From positions 62,001-126,000 of the forward strand of contig JAOWBW010000861.1 of assembly GCA_026119855.1 (NCBI GenBank): a stretch of 64,000 nucleotides of DNA, in the 5' to 3' direction. Below the pieces are notes generated by a model. That model made no database searches and had not been told where the DNA came from. It saw only the letters and a program-made list of their open reading frames with translations. The DNA comes from Campanula takesimana (taxonomy: Eukaryota; Streptophyta; Magnoliopsida; Asterales; Campanulaceae). Below are positions 1-11,376 of the stretch, piece by piece. Within the stretch, counting starts at the first letter, position 1. Each line of letters begins with the position of its first letter. The translations under genes were made by a program, and so were the position numbers.

Positions 1-988
1 GGTTGTTGTTTAAGCAAGTATTCATTACTATGCTCGTGTTTAAAGTCCAGCTGGTACTTGTTGTTGAGTCAGGCAGTGGGAGAATTATAGTGGCACAAGT
101 TAATTTCACTATAAGGTTTTCCATTGATACATTGAGTCGGGTAGTGGGAGAATTTTAGTGGCACACGAGCCAAGTTCACTATAAGGTTTTCCACTGTTGC
201 CTTTTCTGTTTTCCCCAGTCCATATTGGCCTTGGATGGGATGAATCGCTCCCTTGCGTGAGCCTTGGGTTATGACTTTGTGTCATATTCCCCCCGTTGTT
301 ACTTTGGTTCTTATGGTTATGGTTTGGTTTTCGGGATCCCGGCTTCAGCTCTTTGATGTTGCTCAGTTGATACCACTCAGATGGTTATATGTTTGATTCG
401 AGAACCTTGGCTCAGTATCCACTTATGAGTGTTTATTTCCGCCTTATGTGTGGTGTGATGAGTTGGCTTTGCCTCTCATACTATGTGCTATGTGATGCTT
501 ATGATATTGTTCTTTTTGCTTATCATTTTAGCATGAAACGTAGTTGCATTTTAGTAGCTTACTGAGATTCATTGTCACCCCTTATTTGTTTACTGTTTTA
601 GATAAAAGCGAGTCCAGGGGATAGGTCACTTCACAAGGGAGGACGTCGGGTTGATAATCCATTTTGGAAAGTAAGTATGGTTTAAAGGTTACATTATATA
701 AATGTATAACCTTTGGGGTAGTGTAACCGAGACTATATCCGTGTATCACCTGTTTTGTTAAAGTGTGGTAATTGTACATTTGTATAAGAGTGTGTAAGCC
801 TTTGGGCTAAGTGCTTTCGTTTGTGAAAGTTGTTTGAAAGTTAAATGGAAGCCTTTTAACTTCGAGTGTGGATTTTGTTAAACTTTATGAAAGTATATTT
901 CAAATTTTTTTCTAAAAGTGTTTTATGACGTCTTCCAATCGTGTCCCGAGCGTGGGGCCAAGTAGGACCACGGGTCTGGGGTGCGACA
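1..988 (+). repeat. 5' LTR of element A (3' part only)
   Basis: This stretch is collinear with 5753-6738 with scattered substitutions of a few percent by eye, and ends in GCGACA immediately before the primer-binding site. The missing upstream part would correspond to 4562-5752. Confidence 0.88.
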
Positions 989-990
989 GT

Positions 991-1002
991 TGGTATCAGA
1001 GC
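991..1002 (+). other. Primer-binding site of element A
   Basis: TGGTATCAGAGC lies two bases after the LTR end and is the exact complement expected for the 3' end of plant initiator tRNA-Met. This is the usual minus-strand primer of chromoviruses. Confidence 0.88.
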
Positions 1003-1259
1003 TAGGTTACAGATGGTCTAGAATGACTAAGTGACCTAGGAGGGTAGTTGTGTATAGAGTGAGTGACGTTGAGAGTCTTATGCAGGTACTTATTGAAAAT
1101 GGTTGGGACAGAAAGAGATCAGTCAGGGCCTTCAAGGCAAGGGAATGTTTGAAGCAGCCATGAAAACCTTAAATGATTAAAGACAAGGAGAAGATCAAGT
1201 ACCTCCGAGATATGGGTTAGAACAGTTCTTAAAAATGAAATCAATAGGCTATGATTGAG

Positions 1260-1990
1260 AACCAGATGTGGATAAAGTGGAAAGGTGGATTGAATCTATG
1301 GAGAAATATTTGATGTTCTGAGATGTTTTGATGAAGATCAAATCAGGATTGCTACTTATAAATTGAGTGGATCTGCTGAGTATTGGTGGAAAGCTTTGAA
1401 GACCAATTGGGATGAGACTCATGTACCATATACTTGGGAGAATTTTCTAAAAGAAGTTCAAGGAACATTTTATTTCCCGAGTGGATCAAGACAGGAAATA
1501 AATGGAATTTCTCAACTTAGAGCAAAATGTTATGTCCGTGGCTCAGTATACATCTAAATTCACAGAGTTATCCATGTACTGTACTCATTTAGTTGCAACT
1601 GAGGAGAGGAAGGCAATGCGATTTGTTAAAGGATTGAGAACTGTGATCCGAACTCAACTAGTATTTCACAAGTTACAGGATGTTCAAGATGCAGTTGATA
1701 GAGTTTATTAAGTGGAACATGATATAGAAGAAAATAAGAGGAAAATTGAACTATCAGGTGCGGGAAGGCAAGGAAGACCTCAACCACAGTACGATGACAA
1801 CCGAGGAGGTCAGGGAATATCATTACAAACAAAGGACAACCTCAAGAACAATTAATTGCCAACAATCAAAGTAACACTTCAGGAAATCAAAGTAGAAGAA
1901 GTTGGGTAAGTGCTTGAATTGTGGTCAATTTGATCATTTTCAGAGGAATGCTTCGGGAAAGCCTAAGGTGCAGAGTTGTGTTTTGCAACT
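1260..1990 (+). pseudogene. Element A gag remnant
   Basis: Gag would form the capsid-like particle and bind the RNA. Pieces in two frames show a Ty3/gypsy gag core: a block with EYWWKALKTNWDET (about 1375-1420) followed by EFLNLEQNVMSVAQYTSKF and ATEERKAMRFVKGLR (about 1505-1640). A degraded CX2C-type zinc-knuckle region follows near 1910-1960. Stop codons near 1320 and 1710 and frame changes break the frame. The counterpart in element B is at 11067-10395. Confidence 0.75.
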
Positions 1991-2046
1991 AATCAATAAC
2001 AGGCTTCAGATTCTTCTGCCGTGATAGGAGGTATAATTTTTATGTC

Positions 2047-2590
2047 TAGTTGAGGGCACGTGCACTTATAGACCCCGGCTCATTGCATTTATATGTGTTT
2101 GTGCATTTTTGCATCTCAGTTACATTTGTCTCCTGAGTCTCTACCTTATGTGTTAGAGGTGTCTACTCCTATGGGGGAGTGTTTGGCAACTGATAGAGTG
2201 TTGCGTACTGGTGATGTGCATATTTGGGAGCATGTTTTATTTGCTGATTTAGTTGTTTTGCCATTGCAAGATTTTGATATTATCTTGGGAATGAATTGGG
2301 TAAATAATTACCATGCTTTAGTTGATTGTTATAAAAAGGTGGTCACATTTTCTATCCCTAATGTTCCTAAATTTACTTTTGAAACTGTTCCCTGGGGTAT
2401 AGAGATTCGTATTATTTCTTATGTGAAGGCTAGAAAGTTGTTGAACCGTGGTTGTGCAGGGTATTTGGCTAGTGTTCTTGATACTACTAAAAGGGTTCCT
2501 GATATAGAGGATGTGCCTATTGTTAAAAAAATTTCAGATGTATTTTCTTCTGAGTATGCTATGCCTCCTGACCGGGAAATCGAGTTCTGA
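2047..2590 (+). pseudogene. Element A retropepsin and start of pol
   Basis: An aspartic-protease-like region of a gypsy polyprotein. The longest open stretch (2093-2590) carries the typical LQDFDIILGMNW block (residues about 60-71 of that stretch), which follows the active site in chromovirus proteases. The active-site region just upstream, near 2068, reads as DPGS in another frame. It leads into the pre-RT segment ending MPPDREIEF, where a stop codon interrupts the frame. Confidence 0.75.
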
Positions 2591-3300
2591 ATTGACTTAC
2601 TTCCAGGTACTACCCCGATATCTGAGTCACCTTACAGAATGACTCCATCTGAATTGAAAGAGTTGAAAGTTCAATTATAAGAGTTACTTGATAGTGTTTT
2701 TTCCGACCCAGTGTATCACCGTAGGGAGCTTCTGTGTTGTTTGTAAAGAAGAAAGATGGTCCTTGAGACTATGCATCGACTATAGAGAGTTGAATCAGGT
2801 AACTGTAAAGAATATATTGATGATTTATTTGATCAACTTCAAGGGTCTGTTGTCTTTTCGAAGTTTGATATTGAGGAGTGGTTATCATTAGTTACAGATT
2901 CATTCTGAAGACATCTCTAAGACTACTTTTCGTAGTAGATATGGTCACTATGAGTTTCTTGTCATGCCTTTCGGGTTAACTATTGCTCCCGTTGTTCTTA
3001 TGGATATGATGAATCGGGTTTTCAAACATTATCTTGATACCCTTGTGGTTGTTTTTAAAGGTAATATCCTTGTTTATTCTAAATCTCGAGAGGAACATGA
3101 ACAATATTTGCGAATGGTTTTGTCTGGACTCCGAGGGAAGCAGTTATTTGCGAAATTTTATGGGTTTAGAGGAGTATTATCGAAGATTTATTGAGGGGTT
3201 TTCCAAGATTGTTACACCATTCACTTATGTACCGAATATGTGGGATGAAAAATGTCAAGTCAGTTTTGAGGAATTAAAGAAAAGATTGACCATTGTACTT
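2591..3300 (+). pseudogene. Element A reverse transcriptase remnant
   Basis: RT fragments in different frames: CIDYRELNQVTVK (about 2776-2814), MPFGLT (about 2964), and the segment that should hold the catalytic FxDD, which instead reads FKGNILVYSKS (about 3052-3087). The fragments then jump from AKF directly into a YYRRFIEGFSKI block (about 3155-3205), so the RT thumb/connection is deleted. The catalytic substitution and this deletion recur in element B. No active RT is possible from this copy. Confidence 0.8.
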
Positions 3301-4535
3301 ATTCTTGCGTAACCTAAGGGGAATGATAATTTGGTTATTTACAGTGATGCTTCGAGGAAGTCAACTTCTTGTGAACAGAATTATCCGACCCATGACATGG
3401 AACTTGTTGCGATTGTTTTTGCGTTATATAAGTGGAAATATTATCTTTATGGAACAAAGTTTGAGATTTTTACAAATCATAAGAGTTGAGATATCTTTTC
3501 TTCCAGAAAGAGTTGCATAACCGATAGCGTAGTCGCAGATACTATTAGTCAGAAATCTTACATGGTTTCGAGGATGGTCCGAGAATGAAAGATGCTCGAG
3601 ATTTGTGTCCTTATGAATTGAGACATGGAGTATGTTTGCGAATAATAGAGTTTTGCTAACCTTAATTCAACGGATAAAAGATGCTCAGAAGAATGACCTC
3701 GAGTTGAGAAAGATAGTGGATAAAACCAAAGATAGAAAATCTAAAGATCTCTCTTTTAATCTTGAAGGAGTATTAATTTATAGAGGGCGGCTATGTGTAA
3801 CCGATATTGATTGAATTAAACGTCAAGTTCTTGATAAGGATCTCGAGTTCTAGTATATTATTCATCCCGAGAGTATCAAGATGTATCAGAATTTGAAACA
3901 ATATTTTTAGTGGAATAATATGAAACGGGAAATAGCGGATTATGTAATAAAGTGTTTGACTTATCAACAGATTGAAGCTGAACATTAAAGACCTGCCAGT
4001 CTACTTCAACCTCTAAAGATACTTGAGTGGAAATGGGAACATATTTTGATGGATTTTGTAACAGGATTGCCTCGTACTTGAAGAAAGCATTATGCAGTTT
4101 GGGTAATCGTGGATAGATTGACAAAATCCGCTCATTTTCTACCTATTGAAATTTGCTATTCGATGGAAAAGTCATAATGGGCTTTTGAAATTTTGGAAAG
4201 AGTTGGAAACCTTGCGTACTATTTTGCGTTGCCATCTTCTTTGGGTAAATTCATAACGTGTTTCATATCTCCGTGCTTCGCAAAAAATTGTATGATCCAT
4301 CTTATATGTTATCTGAGATACCTGAGGATCTTGAACCCAGTATGTCTTATGAAGAGCAAATAGTTTGAGTGATTGATACCAAAGTTCAAGAGTTGAGAAA
4401 CAAAAGTATTCCTCTTGTTAGAATTGTGTGGAGAAATCATCATATGGAGGAATCTGCTTGGGAGCTTCGGGAGGAAATGGAAAGGAAATATCCCTGGTTA
4501 TTCGATTCGTTTGGTGAGTTACCCTAAAATTCGGG
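3301..4535 (+). pseudogene. Element A RNase H, integrase and chromodomain-like remnants
   Basis: An RNase H block starting YSDAS (about 3339) skips to NYPTHDMELVAIVFALYKW (about 3380-3440), an internal deletion. An integrase zinc-finger-like segment and a block with DFVTGLP (about 4052) follow. The integrase core then ends abruptly near 4145, where sequence from its far C-terminal side is joined in, so most of the D,D-35-E core is missing. The end reads VWRNHHMEESAWELREEME (about 4424-4480), like the end of a chromovirus chromodomain. Multiple stops are present. Confidence 0.72.
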
Positions 4536-4548
4536 ACGAATTTTATTT

Positions 4549-4560
4549 AAGGGCGAGTGA
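4549..4560 (+). other. Polypurine tract of element A
   Basis: A purine-rich run (AAGGGCGAG type) sits just before the 3' LTR start. The copy in element B is cleaner (AAGGGGGAG). It would prime plus-strand DNA synthesis. Confidence 0.65.
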
Positions 4561-4561
4561 T

Positions 4562-6738
4562 TGTAACGACCCCAAAACCCGTCCCTATTTATTTTATATT
4601 TTTGGGGATTTTAAATTGAACTTATGTGTGCATTTTATGTGTTGCATCATATTTTATGACTTGCGCATTTTACTTGATTAATTGTGTTATTTACTTAGTT
4701 AGTAGTAATAATGGTAAAAGGAGTTAAAGGGAGTAGTTGAAACTTTAGGGTCCTTTGTGAAAATGCAAGTTTAGGGGGTTATTTGCTCAAAAAGAAAGTA
4801 GAGGGGTTTAGTTGTTCAAAATGAAACTAGGAGGGCTTAAGTGAAAAAAATGAAAATATCAATTCTTACTTATCTCCTCACCTCTCCCTTTCTGCGTTTA
4901 CATACATAGTTCCCAAAATTTCATTTTTCTCTGGTTGATGAAAGAAGAAAGGTAAGTTCATTTCATTTTGATTTTATATCTTTTTATTTACTACTCCGTT
5001 TTAAAATCTAATTATATTAAAATGATCAGGGCATTGAGTAGGCCATTTCTACCCGATCAAAATATATTTCATTTATACTTTCTCCGGAATAGGTAAGTTA
5101 CTAATTCCTCTTTTAAATGTTAAAATGGTCATATATGTTATATCTGATACTTGTGATTTTTATTTTTGTGATTTGGATAATATTTGCGATACTTGTAATT
5201 TTGGGACAAAGGGAGTATTAATATACTGTGAAGAAAAACAATGGTTTAGGCTTGAAAGTAGGGTCTTGGGTATTGCCTAGTTGTTAGTATTGTTAAAATG
5301 CTAGTGAAAGTATACTCCTACGTTTGGGACGGTGGAATAGAGGGAGTATAATTTATTCAAGTTTTGGCCTGCGAGGTGTATTGGGCGGCCACCCAAATCG
5401 GGCGTGCGGCCACACACTTATCTGGAAGGTTTTTGTCTTGGAACAGGGCATTTTGGGTGGCCGCACAGGCTGGTGTGGGCGATTGCCCAGGGCTGCTGAA
5501 AGTTTGAGTTGTTTTAATCCAAGTAATTTAGAGTTCAATCTTGGTCTAGGTCTTAGGTGATATCCTAGAGTACCTAGAGGGTTGTTGTGGAACACCCTAG
5601 TGTTTGAAATCGGTTCCTTTGTGAACATAAGTGTTGTGGAATTTGACTGAATGTTAACTGGATATTGTTGAACATCTCTTGATGTGGTTTGGATTGGTTC
5701 ATCTTTGTGATGTGTTTGGCTTGGTTCCCTACTTTGGAATCATTGCCCCCGGTTGTTGTTTAAGCAAGTATTCATTACTATGCTCGTGTTTAAAGTCAAG
5801 CTGGTACTTGTTGTTGAGTCAGGCAGTGGGAGAATTATAGTGGCACAAGTTAAGTTCACTATAAGGTTTTCCATTGGTACCTTGAGTCAGGTAGTGAGAG
5901 AATTTTAGTGGCACACGAGCCAAGTTCACTATAAGATTTTCCACTGTTGCCTTTTCTGTTTTCCCCAGTCCAGATTGGCCTTCGATGGGATGAATCGCTC
6001 CCTTGCGTGAGCCTTGGGTTATGACTTTGTGTCATATTCCCCCCGTTGTTACTTTGGTTCTTATGGTTATGGTTTGGTTTTCGGGATCCCGGCTTCAGCT
6101 CTTTGATGTTGCTCAGTTGATACCTCTCAGATGGTTATATGTTTGATTCGAGAACCTTGGCTCAGTATCCACTTATGAGTGTTTATTTCTGCCTTATGTG
6201 TGGTGTGATGAGTTGGATTTACCTCTAATACTATGTGCTATGTGATGTTTATGATATTGTTCTTTATGCTTATCATTTTAGCATGAAACGTAGTTGCATT
6301 TTAGTAGCTTACTGTGATTCATTCTCACCCCTTATTTGTTTACTGTTTTAGATAAAGGCGAGTTCAGGGGATAGGTCACTTCACAAGGGAGGACGTCGGG
6401 TTGATAATCCATTTTGGAAAGTAAGTATGGTTTAAAAGTTACATTATATAAATGTATAACCTTTGGGGTAGTGTACCCGAGACTATATCCGTGTATCACC
6501 TGTTTTGTTAAAGTGTGGTAATTGAACATTTTTATAAGAGTGTGTAAGCCTTCGGGCTAAGTGATTTCGCTTGTGAAAGTTGTTTGAAAGTTAAATGGAA
6601 GCCTTTTAACTTTGAGTGTGGATTTTGTTAAACTTTATGAAAGTATATTTTGAAAATTTTTCTAAAAGTGTTTTATGACGTCTTCCAATCGTGTCCCTAG
6701 CGTGGGGCCAAGTAGGACCACGGGTCTGGGGCGTGACA
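4562..6738 (+). repeat. 3' LTR of element A (2177 bp)
   Basis: Begins TGTAACGACCCC and ends GCGTGACA, the TG...CA ends expected of an LTR. It contains a GC-rich cluster of GGGCGGCC/GGCCGC-type inverted motifs at about 5383-5490, unlike the AT-rich remainder. Short open frames within it (for example over 5324-5560) are accidental. Confidence 0.9.
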
Positions 6739-7757
6739 CATTCACAATCAATCCATTATCTACAATCTTAGCATCCCAAGACACCCCTCTAGGTTCTCTA
6801 CCCTAGGACCCAAACTAGACAAGGATTGACTTCTAACTCAACAAGAGTGAAACATTTAAAAATTTCAGATGGACTGGGCGACCGCCTAAACCAAATTGTG
6901 CGACCGCCCAAAATGCCCTGTTCCTAGAACAAAAACCTTCAGATAGATGTGCGGCCTCACGCCCATTTTGGGCGGCCGCCCAACCTACCCGCCAGGCCTA
7001 AAACTTGATAATTTTACTCCCTTCGTTCCACCGTCCCAAACGTAAGAGTATACTTTTACTAACAACTAGGCAATACTCAGGAGTACTAAACAAGTTCAAA
7101 ACCAACTCTTTCAAGTTTATTCTTTCCTTCCTACACATTATGTTTATACTCCCTTTGTCCCAAAATTACAAGTATCACCAAATTCACCCAAATCACAAAA
7201 TTAACAGTTACAAGTATCAAGTATAACATATAATGACCATTTTAACATTTAAAGGGGAATTAGTAACTTACCTATTTCGAGAAAAAGTATCGAAAAAATA
7301 TGTTTTTATCGGGTAGAAATGACCTACTCAACGCCCTGATCATTTTGGTATAATTAGTTTTTAAAATGGAGAAGTAATTAAAAAGATAGAAATTAAAATA
7401 GGATGAAACTTACTTGTTCTTCGTTGACACAGAGAGAGAAAAAGGAAAAGTATATGTATGTGTAACACAGAGAAGGAGAGATGGTGAGGATAAGCATATT
7501 AAGATCTTTACCAATTTTCCACTTTGGTCCTTCAACTTTCATTTCTAACAATTAACCCCCTAAACTTATAATTCCACTAAGGACCCTATAGTTTCAACTA
7601 ACTCAATTAACTCCCTTAATAATTATTACTCCCCAAATTTAAGTTAACACATTAATCAAATAAATAATGCAAGTCATAAAATATTATGCAACACATAATA
7701 TCAATTTAAAACCCCCAAAATATAAAATAAATAGGGACGGGTTTTGGGGTCGTTACA
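6739..7757 (-). repeat. 3' LTR of element B (truncated by element A)
   Basis: Collinear with 12450-13042 plus 15266-15697 of the other LTR. It starts abruptly at CATTC next to A's last base and ends at TTGGGGTCGTTACA, the reverse complement of the TGTAACGACCCC LTR start. Confidence 0.88.
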
Positions 7758-7772
7758 ATCACTCCCCCTTAA
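7758..7772 (-). other. Polypurine tract of element B
   Basis: On the reverse strand AAGGGGGAGTGAT runs directly into the LTR start TGTAACG, a typical polypurine tract position. Confidence 0.75.
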
Positions 7773-7779
7773 AGAAAAT

Positions 7780-9000
7780 TCGTCCCGAATTTTAGGGTAA
7801 CTTACCAAACGAATCAAACAACCAAGGGTATTTCCTTTCCATTTCCTCCCGAAGTTCCCAAGTTGAATTTTCAACACTACGATTCCTTCATACCATTCTA
7901 ACAAGCGGAATACTCTTGTTTCTCAACTCTTGAACTTTGGTATCAATCACTCAAACTGGTTGCTCTATATAAAACATATCGTGTTCTAGATCCTCTTGTA
8001 TCTCTGATAACACATGGCATGGATCATACAAATTTTTGCAAAGCACGGAGATAAGAAATACATTATGAATTTACCCAAAGAAGATTGCAACACAAGATGG
8101 TACGCAAGATTTCCAACTTTTTCTATAATTTCAAAAGGCCCAATATAACTTTTCCATCGAATAGCAAATCTCAATAGGTAGAAAATGAGCGGGTTGTGTC
8201 AATCTATCCACGATTAGCCAAACTGCATCATGCTTTCTTCAAGTACGAGGTAACCCTGACACAAAATCCATCGTGACATAATCCCAGTTCCACTCAAGTA
8301 TCTCTAGAGGTTGAAATAAACCCGCGAGTCTTTGATGTTCAGCTTTAACCTGTTGACAAGTCAAACACTTTATTACATAGTCTGCTATTTCCCGTTTCAT
8401 ATTATTCCACTAGAAATGCTGCTTCAAATTATGATACATCTTGATACTCCCGGGATGAATAGTATACTTAGATTTGTGGCCCTCATCATGAACTTGGCGT
8501 TGAATTCCATCAATGTTGGTACACATAACTGCCCTCTATAAGTTAATACTCCTTCAGGACTATGAGAGAAACCTTCAAATTTTCTATCCTCGATTTTATC
8601 CACTAATTTTCTCAAATCGAGGTCATTCTTTTGAGCATCTTTTATCTGTTGAATTAAAGTTGGCAATACTCTATTATTCGCAAACATAACTCCATGTCTC
8701 AATTCATAAGGACACCTATCCTTCAAAAGTTCAATCCACCTACGCTGTCAGTTGTGCAACTCTTTCTAGGAGAAAAGATATCTCAACTCTTATAATTTGT
8801 AAAAATCTCAAACATTGTTTCATAAAGATAATGTTTCCATTTATATAATGCAAAAATAATCGCAACAAGCTCCATGTCATGGTTCGGGTAATTCTTATTC
8901 GCAAGGAGTTAACTTCCTCGAAGCATCACTGTAAATATCCAAATCATCATTCCCATTAGGTAACGCAAGAATAAGTACAATGGTCAATCTCTTCTTCAAT
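7780..9000 (-). pseudogene. Element B RNase H, integrase and chromodomain-like remnants
   Basis: Reading leftwards: an RNase H block with YSDASRK then NYPNHDMEL (about 8940-8870), an integrase zinc-finger-like segment with MFANNRVLPTLIQ (about 8690-8650), a broken integrase start, then a jump into FAIRWKSYIGPFEIIEKVG (about 8168-8112) near the C-terminus. The junction replacing the integrase core occurs at the same bases as in A. A chromodomain-like tail runs to about 7800. Several stops and frameshifts. Confidence 0.72.
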
Positions 9001-9056
9001 TCCTCAAAACTGACTTGATAGTTTTGTTTTCCATCCCACATATATGGTACATTCTT

Positions 9057-9794
9057 TTAAGTCCACTGAGTGAATGGTGTAACAATCTTGAAAACCCCCT
9101 CAATAAATCTTCGATAATACTCCGCTAAACCTAAAAAATTTCGCAAATAACTGCTTCCCTCGGAGCCCAGACAAAACCATTCGCAAATATTGTTCATGTT
9201 CCTCTCGAGATTTAGAATAAACAAGGATATTACCGATAAAGACAACCACAAAGGTATCAATATAAGGTTTGAAAACCCGATTCATCATATCCATGAATAC
9301 AGCTGGAGCACTTGTTAACCCGAAAGGCATGACAAGAAACTCATAATGACCATACTTACTACGAAAAGCAGTCTTAGGGATGTCTTCAGAATGAATCTGC
9401 AACTGATAATACCCACTCCTCAATTCAAGCTTCGAAAAAACAACAGACCCTTGAAATTGATCAAACAAATCATCAATGTGAGGCAAAGGATATTTGTTCT
9501 TTACAAAAAACACAGGAGCTCCCCACGGTGATACACTGGGTCAAATGAACCTCTATCAAGTAACTCTTGCAATTGAACTTTCAACTCTTTTAATTCAGCT
9601 GGAGCCATTCTGTAAGGTACCTCAAATATCAGGGTAGTACCTGGAAGTAATTTAATATAAAACTCGATTTCCCTATCGGGAGGCATAGAATACTCAGTTG
9701 AAAATATAACAGGAAACTTTATAACAATATGCACATCCTCTATTTCAGAAACCCTTTTTAATAGTATCGAGAACACTGGCCAAGAATCCCACAC
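9057..9794 (-). pseudogene. Element B reverse transcriptase remnant
   Basis: The longest open piece (9513-9100) contains KNKYPLPHIDDLFDQF, RSGYYQLQI and MPFGLTSAPAVFMDMMNRVF, standard RT palm segments. The catalytic motif reads FIGNILVYSKS instead of FxDD, the same change as in A. QLFAKF is followed directly by FLGLAEYYRRFIEG in the next frame, the same thumb deletion as in A. B also has a private deletion removing the CIDYRELN segment that A keeps. A piece upstream (9794-9501) holds the protease-RT linker ending MPPDREIEF and SFDPVYHRGE. Confidence 0.82.
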
Positions 9795-9899
9795 AACTAC
9801 GGTGTAACAATTTTCTAGCCTTCATATAAGAAATAATACAAATCCCCCTACCCAAAAGAGTAGCCTCAAAAGTAAATTCAGGCACATCAGGAATAGAAA

Positions 9900-10260
9900 A
9901 TGTGACAATCCTTTTATAACAATCAATTGAAGCATGGTAATTATTTACTCAATCCATTCACAAGATAATATCAAAATCTTGCAATGGAAATATAACTAAA
10001 TCCGCAAATAAAACATGCTCCCAAATATGCACATCACAAGTACGCAACACGCTATCAGCCAAACACTAACCATAGGGATGAACACCTCTAACACATAAGA
10101 TAGAGACTCAGGAGATAAATGTAACTGAGATGCAAAAATGCACAGACACATATAATGCAATGAGCTGGGCTCTATAAGTGCACGTGCCCTCAAACTAGAC
10201 ATAAAAATTATACCTCCTATCACAGCAGAAGAATCTGAAGCCTGTTATTGATTAGTAGCA
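9900..10260 (-). pseudogene. Element B retropepsin region
   Basis: Reverse-strand pieces match the protease of A, including an RARALIEPSSLH segment where A's equivalent reads DPGS, so even the active-site region is altered. The LQDFDIIL block is present near 9980 in broken form. Confidence 0.65.
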
Positions 10261-10394
10261 AAAACACAACCCTGCACCTTAGGCTTTCCTGAGGCATCCC
10301 TCTTCTGACCCTGTGATGATCCAGCTCCACCCCCAAATGATACATTCCTGGTTCTAGGACAATCCCTTTGAAAATTGGCCAAGTTGACCATAAT

Positions 10395-11067
10395 TCAAAC
10401 ACTTACCCAACTGCTTCTAACACCTTTCTTCAGAGTGCCATTCCTTTTGACAATAGTTACATATCCTTCTACTTTGATTTCCCTAAGTGTTACCATGATT
10501 GCTGGCAATTGATTGCTCCTGAGGTTGTCCTCTGTTTTGTAATGATATTCCCTGACCTCCTCGATTGTCACTGTACTGTGGTTGAGGTCTTCCTTGCCTT
10601 CCCGCACCTGATAGTTCAACTTTCCTCTTATGTTCTTCAATATCGTGTTCCACTTGATAAACTCTATCAACTGCATCTTGAAAATCCTATAACTTGTGAA
10701 ATACTAGTTGAATTCGGATCACAGTTCTTAATCCTTTCACAAATCGCATTGCCTTCCTCTCCTCAGTTGCAACTAGGTGAGTACAGTACCTGGATAACTC
10801 TGTGAATTTAGATGTATATTGAGCCACAGACATAACATTTTGTTCTAAGTTGAGAAACTCCATTTCATTCCTGTCTTGATCCACCCGGGGAATGAAATGT
10901 TCCTTGAACTTCTTCAGAAAATTTTCCAAAGTATAGGGTACATAAGTCTCATCCCAATTGGTCTTCAAAGCTTTCCACCAGTACTCAGGAGCGCCACTCA
11001 GTTTATAAGTAGCAAACCTGATTTGATCTTTATCAGAACATCTCAGAACATCAAATATTTTCTCCAT
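10395..11067 (-). pseudogene. Element B gag remnant
   Basis: The open piece 11067-10687 is the best-preserved gag of this family here: RFATYKLSGAPEYWWKALK near its start, FLKKFKEHFIP in the middle and EQNVMSVAQYTSKFTELS towards the end, a Retrotrans_gag core. The frame changes near 10680, and a basic nucleocapsid part continues in 10676-10395. The first ATG of the family lies further upstream and is not preserved in frame. Confidence 0.75.
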
Positions 11068-11364
11068 CGATTCAATTCACATTTCCACCTTACCTACATC
11101 GGGTTTTCCATCATAGCCTATTGATTTCATCTTTAAAAACTGTTCTAACCCATATCTCGGAGGTACTTGATCTTCTCATTGTCTTTAATCATTTAAGGTT
11201 TTCATGGTTGCTTCAAAAATTTCCTTGCCTTGAAGGTCCTGACTGATCTCTTTATGTCCCAACCATTTTTAATAAGTACCTGCATAAGACTCTCAACGTT
11301 ACTCACCCTATACACAACTACCCTTCTAGGTCACTTAGTCATTCTAGACCATCTACAACCTAGC

Positions 11365-11376
11365 TCTGATACCAAC
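11365..11376 (-). other. Primer-binding site of element B
   Basis: GCTCTGATACCA, the reverse complement of TGGTATCAGAGC, lies at about 11363-11374, two bases inside the LTR boundary, as in element A. Confidence 0.85.

Larger units (their letters stand above)
1..6738 (+). mobile_element. Element A: decayed Tekay/Del-like Ty3/gypsy retrotransposon (5' end outside window)
   Basis: An LTR retrotransposon in forward orientation. Bases 1-988 match 5753-6738, so they are the 3' part of the 5' LTR and the downstream copy is the 3' LTR. Between them lie a primer-binding site complementary to initiator tRNA-Met, gag, protease, RT, RNase H, integrase and chromodomain-like remnants in that order, and a polypurine tract. 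The pol order with a C-terminal chromodomain-like block and TGTAAC...GACA LTR ends fit the Tekay/Del chromoviruses. The interior is only about 3.6 kb and is broken by stops, frameshifts and deletions, so it cannot be autonomous. Several deletions are shared with element B. The 5-bp target duplication cannot be checked because the left end lies outside the window; the candidate on the right is CATTC at 6739-6743. Confidence 0.85.

Noticed and set aside
991..1002. Piece of a tRNA gene
   Set aside because: Only the 3' complement of initiator tRNA-Met is present, right after an LTR: a primer-binding site.
5324..5628. Overlapping ORFs on both strands within the LTR of element A
   Set aside because: They result from the GC-rich motif cluster, are not conserved as frames in the LTRs of B, and have no domain.
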